This document shows, one piece after another, positions 56,000-64,000 of a stretch of DNA of 64,000 nt. Below the pieces are notes generated by a model. The model saw only the letters and a program-made list of their open reading frames with translations. It was not told the origin of the DNA and did not search any database. Each line of letters opens with the position of its first letter. Position 1 is the first letter of the stretch. Origin of the DNA: Ceratothoa steindachneri (lineage: Eukaryota; Arthropoda; Malacostraca; Isopoda; Cymothoidae); contig OZ018319.1 of assembly GCA_963969495.1 (NCBI GenBank), forward strand, positions 206,011,405 to 206,075,404, written 5' to 3'. The position numbers and the translations under genes were made by a program.

Positions 56000-57431
56000 C
56001 CCCGAGTGTAGGACTCCCTACGCTCTTCCATTTTCCGGCTTATTTATTTGTTCGGTGTCCTTACTCTTTGCGACCTCTGAGAAGGTCGTTCCAGAAGTGA
56101 CACGGGCGTAGTGACGTACGTCCGCCTTCACTTTGGGCCTGACACTCCTAAGGGTCTATTCCACGACATCTTGTATCATGTTGCAGAGTACGGCCTTTCC
56201 TTTAAAGGAAAGATTTACTCCATCCCTTTGGTAGAGATCTTTTTTACCATAGAAGTTGCGGTAAGGGTTCACAAAAAAAGACCCCCTCCGCCGTACACAA
56301 ATCTCCAAGGCGTCAATTAAGGGAGACGTTCCTCGAGTGAGCGGTCCGGGTTAGACCTCTTATCGGGAGCATCCCGACCGCTACACGTCTGCGTGTTTTC
56401 AGCCCACAGTCGTCCACAGCACCCATGACTGTGTTGAGAATCTTTTCTGTGGGGCCTATCCTTCCTCCTCTGAGGTAGAGGTCGTTGCCACTTACCATTA
56501 GGGCAACGACTGAGTTCTCAGAAATCTGAGATTTCTCCGCCTCTACTCTGATCTGCTTGTTTCCCCTTCTTGGTAGGCAACTTACCTTTACACTCGTGCG
56601 AAGGCGTGCTGTTAGCAGAGGTTGCAGGGCCCTTGATTGAGAGTCCCCAATAAGGTTGACCCTCGCACATTTGTCTGCACTCTTTTCTTTCGCCAGAGAC
56701 TTATCTCTTTTCTCTTTCGTCTCCGTATTTTTCTTGTTTTTATTCTTCTTCTTCCTCCCTTTTTTTCGATCTTCATTTGTCTTTCCTTCTGATTCTCTTT
56801 TCTTTTCTTCTCTTTACACTTTCCCTTGCGCACCAGTAACGCTCGAATCCTCTACACTGGGGTGAGCTGCATTAAGGTTATTGTTTTTCTTCTTTTTTTC
56901 TTTTTCTTTCTCTTATTAGTTTCTCCGCATGGCTAAAGTTGCACTGCCAATGCAGTTTCAGCTCCTTAAGTTGGAGTCTCATCGGCGGAACCACCCAAGT
57001 CAGTGGGAGTTTCGTCTCGAGCTTGAGCTGACTGGACCTCTAGTTTAAAGGCTAACTCTAGGATTCTCTCCTCGAGACGCCGAATCTGAAGCGCGTGCTC
57101 CGTTTCTAGGGTATGTAGTTTACTTTCCAGTGCGCTAGATTTTTCCTCAGAGGTTGTGGAGAGATATTTTAGTTCATTGCAGTATGCCACTGCCTCTCGG
57201 AGCTCTCGCGTGCTGTAGCTTCCAACCAAGCAGCACTGACTGTCCCCGAGGGGACCATCGATTTCTCACCTTTGAACAACGGAGCACGCCCCGTACTAAA
57301 CTCCTACTACTTCCCTTCACGACGGCCAAGATCTCGGAGCAGCGTTCAATGGATATCCCGCCACACCAAAGAGACTCAACCCAAGGCTTTTTATTGGCCT
57401 GGCAACCAACCTGAGAACAAAGGGCCGTCAC
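56000..57431 (-). pseudogene. CR1 ORF1 with coiled coil, basic region and SGNH-type esterase domain
   Basis: The N-terminal part (57174-57431) has scattered cysteines and may be a zinc finger. 56966-57229 is a clear coiled coil (SSALESKLHTLETEHALQIR). A strongly basic Lys/Arg stretch is at 56612-56833. The C-terminal domain at 56110-56498 reads MVSGNDLYLRGG, with the Gly-Asn-Asp block of SGNH hydrolases, later VFFVNPYRNFYGKKDLYQRD and GVNLSFKGKAV, where a catalytic D..H is expected (His is Asn here). Such ORF1 esterase domains are known from CR1 elements. The altered His and stops argue against activity. Confidence 0.7.
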
Positions 57432-57813
57432 CTCGGACCGATGCTACCAGAGGCACCTGTCAACAGTCACTGGGAATGGTCAATAATTACGCGCCAGGGA
57501 AGGGGTTGCAACCAAGGATCTCTTGTGGGCGTCATGAACTCTCATACCAGCGGATATAGGACCCTTTTTGAAATATAGTAGGCAGATGAAGCGCAGCATC
57601 TTACCCACTTTAAAATTCCAAGCTAAGTCTTTTAAACATCCTAAATCCAAATTTTTCTGGACTTTTAAAGTCCAATGGTCACGGAGTAACGAACGACTAG
57701 AACTTGCCAGAATGTGGGATAATAGACGTAATTTTTAAGAATGTTCTCACATCTAGAAGAAGATTGTGAGGGAGAGAGTTTTAATTATCATATCTTGGTT
57801 TGCTTGATGACTA

Positions 57814-59110
57814 GTGCAAGAACAGCTGGAGGCGACAGTTTCTGAAGTCTTTGCCATCATGGTAGACAAACCAACCGACTTTTTAAGGAAAGAACAAGCC
57901 ACCATTTGCGTCCGTCACTTCAGCGGCGGTCAACTAAGAGAGGACTTCCTGGTCTTTGTTCACGCTATGGGCATAACTGGGGAAGACCTGGCTTAGCACA
58001 GTGAAGGGTGTCGGCCTCGAAATGAGCAGCTGCCGTGGCCTTTGTTTTACTGGGTCAGTGCCATGACGGTCAAGCTCTGTGGATGTGCGTCCATGGAGAT
58101 GCGAGAATATCCGCTAGCGAAGATTTTTCATTGCTTCAATCATCGGCTGATCCTCGTCCAGACCAAGGCCTGTGACACGAAAGAGGTAAAGCTCGCTCTC
58201 CAGATCCTCAACGAAGTGCACAACTTCATCTTTTCCTCAAACTTCCGCTCAATGAGGTTTGCTAAGTTCGTGAAAAGCTAAGCTTTCACAAAGTGGAAGA
58301 AGCTGGTCAGCCTTTTCGCTTTGAGATGGGTTGAGCGACACGTTTCAGTCATTCTGTTCACCAAATTCTTGCCGGTAAATTGCCATCTATTTTAAGGATG
58401 CGAGCACCTTGGACGCGACTGAATCCTACCGATCACTCTCCGAGAGCCGCGTTTTATGATTGACCTTGGCAATTTTAGCTCACACTGTAGAAGCGAGCTG
58501 AGCCCTGCTGTCTCCTTCGGTCGATATTGTCTCAGCATGCGCTACTATCAGTTAATTAGATACGTATCTCAAAAAAACCTGGAAAGGTCTACTAACCAGC
58601 TTTCACGACGTCTTTAAGAAGGCAGAAGAGCTCCTCTAGGATATCGGCTGGTCAAATGACACCATTCCTGTGCCTCTAGTTTGTAGGTGGTATACGCAGG
58701 AGGCGAACGTACCCTTGTAGACGGCTGAGGAATATTACCACCGATCTATCTATGTCCCATTAATTGACCAGGTGATAAAAGCTGCAGAGCCGGTTTGAGA
58801 CCGAAACTATTCCGGCGGCTTCAACATCAAACATCTGCTCTGCGGCGCGCATGGAAATGTTGCTGCTTTACTGAAGGTAGCAAAAGTCTACGAGCCTGAC
58901 ATCAATGTCTTGACACGGCGGAAGCAGAGCGCTGGTTTTCGTCCACAATCTAGTTTGACTTCAACGGAGATGCGCTTGCCCCGACCCGAATGTACTCGAA
59001 CCTGGCAAAGCTTCTTCAAGTTCTGATCACTCTCCCATCCTCGAACGCTGAAGCTGAGCGTTTATTTCTAGTTCTGAAACGACTGAAAACGTACTTAACT
59101 CCTAAATGGA
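57814..59110 (+). pseudogene. hAT-like transposase of the ZMYM/P52rIPK type
   Basis: 57814-57996 reads SEVFAIMVDKPTDFLRKEQA, TICVRHFSGG and LREDFLVFVHAMGITGEDLA, the block around the first catalytic Asp (usually D-E-x-T/S-D) of this transposase type. After shifts FHCFNHRLILVQTKACDTKE follows (58100-58180), then NFIFSSNFRSMRFAKFV. The C-terminal dimerisation motif LITLPSSNAEAERLFLVLKR, LKTYL lies at 59020-59095. Multiple stops are present. It is on the opposite strand to, and unrelated in detail with, the hAT at 16440-20323. TIRs were not found. Confidence 0.75.
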
Positions 59111-59396
59111 TTTAAGATTTTTTTCCAAATTTTCTTAATTAGTTATACCGTTACTAAGGTAAAAATGCACCCTGAATTCAAAAATAATGTTCCTTTTTGT
59201 CATAAAATTATACTTTTTGATTTATATAATAGGTCACAAGTGACCCCAAAGCCATCAAGGGTTATATTTGAGTTTTAAATTCCTATCATACGCTCATAAT
59301 TATACATTAAACTTTTAGGTTATCAAACAATATATAATGCAAATTTTATTACCATAACTACAAAAAATATAAAATTAAGAAAATATTGTTTATTTT

Positions 59397-60700
59397 TCAT
59401 TTTTCAAAGACAAAATTGAAAAAAAAATGCTTGGGGGGGGGAACAAAAGCTTGTAATCTAGGAAGATGCTGAACTGGAACCCTCTTTTGTCTACTTGTGT
59501 AGTCACCTATCAAAGCTGTAGCTACAGCCCTTCTAAACTCAAAGGAAAAGGAATCCTTGATTCTTTCTTCATTAGGAAACTTGGTCTTCATTACTGTTTG
59601 GTTGATAAATTCTGCATTGTTCACTGCAATATCCATGGGATCAAAAAAGATTCTCAAATAAAATTTCACTTTGCTCTTCCTATCAATTTAATATGTCACT
59701 TTCTTTTGTCCCATTAGGTCAACGCCACTCATGTTCATATTGTAGATTCTGACAATTTCTGGTTGTGATATTTTTATCCTTTGAAAGTTATTTTTAGTGT
59801 TTTCTCTTCTTTTGACTTCTGACACGGGCATTGGAGAAAGGTCGTTCGAGAGAAGAATGACAGATTTGTTATCTTTTTATTTTATGCAGCTCACACCATC
59901 AGCATAAACCCTGTCAGTATCTCCCCGCTTCATTGATTTTTCATCTTTCAAGATTTTTGGCATATGTTTCCTGTTTGGACGAACGGTACCACAACAGTTG
60001 ATGCCTCTAGTTTTCAAAATGTGCTGTAACCGAGGAGTGTTGAAAAAATTGTTAATAAAAATTTCAACTCATAAGTTGTGCAAACCTTGAGTAAGCTGCA
60101 AAACGACAGTTTCCCTAAGACCATGTTCTGGCTGTTGCTTTTTCCCAGTTTAGAGGTGAGGTTCAAAAAGATACCCTGATGAGGCATCGCATCGGCACCA
60201 CATTTTGAAGTCCCATTTTATAGGTTTTCATTTTACATATTGCCTCATTACATTACGCCCTTTGAATTTGATCATGTTTTCATCGATTGATTGTTTTTGT
60301 GTTGGTTTTAGTGTTTGTTGAAAATGATTATTCAAGTGATCAAAAAGTGGTCTAACTTTGTACATTCTATCATACATAGGGTGATTTGTATCAAGAGCTT
60401 TTGTATTGTCACAAAAATGAAGTGCTGGCGTTATCTCTTCATATCTTCTTCCAGCCATATGATTTGCAACAAATGCAACATGGAAATCAGCCTTTTTAGT
60501 CAAGTAATCCCTAATTAGAGGCAAAGGATGGTATACCATTCTAAACCTTAGATCGAGGAAGAAATGTACTCACTTTCTCATAGCTTGTGGAAAATGGAAT
60601 ACCCTTTTGCTTCATGTAAAGCTGAGACTGGGGAATCAGTATATCATTTATAAAGATATCTAATCCTGTAACAGTTTTGAATATGCCTAGTGTGCTTCTG
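59397..60700 (-). pseudogene. piggyBac-like transposase
   Basis: The N-terminal part near 60690-60560 reads TGLDIFINDILIPQSQLYMK. The open frame 60228-60539 holds MVYHPLPLIRDYLTKKADFH, ITPALHFCDNTKALDTNHPM, YKVRPLFDHLNNHFQQT and SIDENMIKFKGRNVMRQYVK; SIDExMxxFKGRxxxxQYxxxK is the piggyBac motif around a catalytic Asp. The middle (59670-60227) is broken by many stops. 59397-59669 contains the C-terminal part (VNNAEFINQTVM, RRAVATALIGDY). It would cut and paste at TTAA sites. TIRs were not identified. Confidence 0.8.
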
Positions 60701-60739
60701 GAGAGGATTCATACTAGTCAAAGAGGAATTCAAGTTAGT

Positions 60740-60779
60740 CAGCCCCCCCTTCCCAATTTTTATCCTGGATCCGCCACTG
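60740..60779 (-). repeat. single transposon terminus CAGTGGCGGATCCAGG
   Basis: The complement of ATCCTGGATCCGCCACTG ends at 60779. CAGTGGCGGATCCAGG followed by a G-rich run is a terminus I know from hAT-type non-autonomous elements. No partner end was found nearby, so the element may be truncated. Confidence 0.4.
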
Positions 60780-62649
60780 TCTCCTGCTTCGCTTGCTGTC
60801 ACTTGCACGTTCCTCTCTTTATTCCTGTTCTTTTGTTGCTTCTATCGTAGTTTTCCTGGATGTGAAGCTGGTACTGTGTATTGGCTGTTCGATCTCCATA
60901 GCACCTTTGTTTTCTTATTTTCCGGCTGTGTTTGCCTTCCACACAACCTTGGGTCTCTCTGGGTTGTGGTGTTCACGATTTGTGCTTTTTTAGGGGCTTC
61001 TGCGAATACGGGCGGGGGTATTTTCTTGATCCAGTGTTGACAGTTTATATTATAAATTTAGGACCTAGGCGGAAGGTGGATCGTCTGGGAACCGCATTGG
61101 TTCTAGTCCGTTGTTGTTTAACATTCTATTAGTTCCCTGTGATACGTACCTGGTTTTGCCATGTTCAATGCGTGAGCAATGCTGGATGCATGTATGATAT
61201 TCCTGTTAGGGTGGTATTAGTCAGCTGTAGTTTTGACTATGTATTTTCGATAACATCTAGTTCTTTCTATCTATAATCCCTTTTTTAATGGGGCATGCCA
61301 TGGCCATGGCCATCGTCAGGTGATTTACGCCAATGTTGACGCCCTTTGTCTCCATGTGTGTGAATCTGAACTACGTTCTGAACATACCTTTATATCTATC
61401 TGCGGGCAGTACCTTGAGGTGTGTTTCTCGAAGGAGTAGCTGTCGAAACACGTCAGTACACTAATAGATTCGTCCAATCTTATCTGCTAGGGAGTAATCT
61501 TAAGAGTATGCAAGGATTCCTGTCTCTTTAGCCTCTCTGGCCATTGCGGTCTCTCTAAAAAACATTTTATCTATGTGGGATTACTCAAAGTTTGTGTGTC
61601 GAGAGCCCTATCCTACTCCTATCTATCGCATAGCCTTAACAGCGTTTGCTCCCACGCACATAAAAACACCGCTCATAAGGATCTAACCCGTTTCTCGCTA
61701 AGCTCCAGCCTTCGCCTGGTAAACCGCAAGGTTCAGATATGGATCATGCCTATGTGGGCATGTGGGTATGGCAACTTAAGCTTCACTAAGACGAAACACG
61801 CCCTTAAGACGAGTGATAGAAGCGAAGAGGAGTAAGTCTGTTGTCAAGCGGTAAGGTCTCGTAGTATTGGCCTCGTCTTGATTCAGTCTCTTCTAAGGTT
61901 CTTGTAGTTTGCTTCTTGGAGTAACTTATCTTCTGCAGATTGCTTGGTAACTTTTCAAAATGAGTGAAGTCAACAACTGCCATCCGTTTTAATAGATTAC
62001 TGATTGAGGGTATACTACTCTATTTGCTGCACACTAGCTATGAGTAGGTTTAGCGGCTCACGAGTCCTATCTGCCATCACGCTCTAAACACCTGTAAACG
62101 ACTTTAGTTTAAGCCCGAAAGACATGGTGAGCTCAATTGTGCCTTCTTATCACCATTATGTTCCCTTAGGCTACGAGTAAACATGAAGCTTAAATTTGAA
62201 ACAAAGTAAATACTATGGGAGTGCGGAAAGGAAAATCAACTAGGGAAGGGATATGAAATAAGTAAAAAAAAAAAATAGCAATGAATTTTCTTACAAAAGG
62301 AATGAAATGTTCTAACAGCTTAACATGCTTGTTAATATATGGCTATATATTTTGGAACAAATAGAAAGTTTTATTCAAAGAGGGCAGAAGTTATTTATAT
62401 AAAGAGTGTCTAGCGGTTTAAGGGTCAGCGAAGTTGTTTACCGCATCAAGTATTCTGACGTTCTCGAGTCTGTTTCTAGAACCACATTGAAAGAGGTGGT
62501 TTTGAATCCGGGACTGGTTAGGTTTAAGTTGAAGACCATTTCTTTCAAATATATCCATATGCTGCATAAAGTGGGATTAAAGCGTGAACACTGCTGCATC
62601 CACATATAATTCAGTGTTACTGTAGGTACAATATACTGGTGGATGATTT
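60780..62649. other. no recognisable gene
   Basis: Open frames at 60690-61040, 61575-61835 and 62406-62609 (plus) lack convincing motifs. The last one contains VVYRIKYSD and SRTTLKE, which faintly resembles a Penelope endonuclease start with the YIG part missing. Confidence 0.3.
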
Positions 62650-63740
62650 ATCTTTGAAATAAAAAAATTATGCCACTCTTAAGTCGTTATCGAGAACAAG
62701 AAGATAGACCAACTTCAGCAGTTTTAATAACTCATTTTTATGCTTCTCAGATTGGATGACAAAATATGGAAAGGCAAAGGAGATCTTTAATCTATTACCG
62801 GTGTGTAATGGAGCCAAATTTGAATATTTTTATATCGAAAAATAAGCTAATTTGTTTCTGAAGAAGCGATTTCAGTAACCATAGCGGCAAATAATTTATT
62901 CAAAAATTTGAATTCCAAATGAAGAACTATGGAAGTTGAACATAAGTTATATGTTCTATGAATGATGTTAATTTTACATTTAAACTCACAAAACTAAAGA
63001 AATTAATACAAGGTTCGAAAATTGTGTTTTCGGTAAACATATGACGTTGAGTGACTATCTTCTTGCGAAATTTTCGCGTCGAAAAAGGAGATCTATTATT
63101 TTACACGAGATAACAAGAAAATTTAATATTAGGATGTTTTGAGTATAATTAAGGAGAGTATACAATGCAAATTACATTTGTCGAAATAATAAAACCGTAT
63201 CATCTACATAACCTTTATATAAGGCCGGACGAAAACTAATGGCACAATCATCGAGCCAAAGAGTTTCATAATAACATAGAGATATTTGCTAACAAAGGAC
63301 AAATAGGACGCCACATTCTAACCCATTCAAGTTGTTCATAAAAAAAACATCATCAGATAAAAAAAAAGAGGTGAGATTTGAATAAGGACTTTGTTAGACC
63401 TATTACCTGGATAGATTTGCGGAAGAAATAATTGACGGAAATTTGAATAGTTTCGAATAGAGTAATATCAGTGAACAAAATCTCGACGTCAAAGCAGGTC
63501 ATGAACTATTTGTTGGTATCAAGAAAGTTTGTAATCTCTTTCAAAGACAAACGCAAATTAGAGGTTAAAGGGATAAAACAGGGATTTCGAAACACTTGCT
63601 TCTGACGTGTCCAAAGCCCGGAAGGAAGCCCTGGAAGTACCGCAAAGAATGGGGCTCCATTCAGAGGTTGAGTGGTTAGAACTGGCAGGTGGGCTCTGTT
63701 AGATAAGAACATCGGTAGGGCAGGCAAAAAAAAATTCTAG
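62650..63740 (-). pseudogene. Penelope-like reverse transcriptase, third element
   Basis: From about 63560 the minus strand reads FMTCFDVEILFTDITLFETI, matching the 'SFDVxSLFTNIPLxETI' motif of Penelope RT, followed by VIGLTKSLFKSHLFFF. The catalytic box is intact: FRPALYKGYVDDTVLLFRQM near 63190-63230, with YVDD. After shifts, SFFDAKISQEDSHSTSYVYR and KH mark the 'FLDxxxxR..xxxxVYRK' strand near 63030-63090. Several stops and frameshifts break it. A GIY-YIG endonuclease should follow on its 3' side (left) but is not recognisable. It reaches nearly to the right edge. Confidence 0.75.
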
Positions 63741-64000
63741 AATAGCTTGTGGGTCACACGCACATACGATAAAGTTCTAGTAGGATCATTGAAAAAGACT
63801 CCTCCTCCTTATGAGCTGTCAGAGGATCACATACGGGAGATCCGGGTCCCACTTTGGGTCAAGGAATGAAATCAGCAGCCATATTGAGAGAAGACACTTG
63901 AATTGATTTTCTCTACGCTAGGCGTCATTCTTTCCTGACTGGTGGACCAATCTTACGCCTATCTCGCTATATGCAAGCGCAATCAAGACTTGGACAATCT
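63741..64000. other. no recognisable gene
   Basis: No motif is visible in this right-edge stretch. It may be the 5' part of the Penelope-like element. Confidence 0.3.

Larger units (their letters stand above)
53210..57431 (-). mobile_element. CR1-type non-LTR retrotransposon, near full length (ORF1 plus ORF2)
   Basis: The minus strand carries a coiled-coil and SGNH-type ORF1 (57431 to about 56000) followed by an ORF2 with endonuclease, RT and the CR1-type C-terminus (55890-53288). It ends with short direct repeats (TTGTTACTCC-like) typical of CR1 tails. It resembles the copy at 21425-24040 in its C-terminal domain but differs clearly in sequence, so it is a separate family. Confidence 0.85.

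Noticed and set aside
62406..62609. Possible Penelope endonuclease start (VVYRIKYSD, SRTTLKE) on the plus strand
   Set aside because: The YIG half and zinc cysteines are missing, and it lies on the opposite strand to the nearby Penelope RT.

Overview
The window looks like repeat-rich DNA from an invertebrate nuclear genome. An arthropod, possibly a crustacean, is the best guess. The basis is AT-rich sequence, long (TA)n tracts, GT-AG introns inside transposase genes, decayed copies of many metazoan transposon groups, and a short CCTAA (arthropod-type TTAGG) tract. I found no convincing single-copy host gene, rRNA or tRNA. One spliced protein fragment (40858-41830, minus) belongs to a family I recall as multi-copy and unnamed in arthropod genomes. 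Nearly every recognisable coding stretch is a transposon remnant with stops or frameshifts.

Layout. 1-895 (minus) is ORF1 of a Jockey/I-type non-LTR element running off the left edge. 3410-9152 (minus) is a BEL/Pao LTR element: left LTR, an 18 x 18-residue tandem-repeat ORF in frame with the end of integrase, an integrase remnant, protease, zinc fingers, gag, and a right LTR. The right LTR is split by a TIR-bearing DD41D-like ITm transposon (7733-9109, plus), and the uninterrupted left LTR serves as an empty-site control. 9700-10200 (minus) is another non-LTR ORF1. 12880-20708 (plus) is a gypsy-type element holding two nested insertions: an unnamed ~360 bp repeat (14425-14785, second copy inverted at 31205-31562) and a complete hAT element (16440-20323, minus) with a near-perfect 8 bp target duplication.

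21425-24040 (minus) is a 5'-truncated CR1-like ORF2 abutting an I-like element (24100-26060, minus). 27098-28160 (minus) is a Jockey-like RT. 31776-31979 is a foldback MITE with TA flanks, followed by a 30 bp minisatellite. 33215-34426 and 35000-35920 are Penelope-like remnants with GIY-YIG endonucleases, both rearranged by inversion. 36257-38870 holds two Jockey-like ORF2 pieces head to head, one carrying the telomere-like tract.

44590-48772 (plus) is a non-LTR ORF2 interrupted by a dead mariner (45365-46766). 49110-52670 (minus) is an RTE-like element with triplicated 5' units. 53240-57431 (minus) is a CR1 element with an SGNH-type ORF1 and an ORF2. 57814-59110 (plus) is a second hAT of ZMYM/P52rIPK type, 59397-60700 (minus) a piggyBac-like transposase, and 62650-63740 (minus) a Penelope-like RT.

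The genes do not form a working system. What the window records is the order of insertions: gypsy before hAT, BEL before ITm, non-LTR before mariner. The most unusual structure is the tandem-repeat extension following the BEL/Pao integrase.
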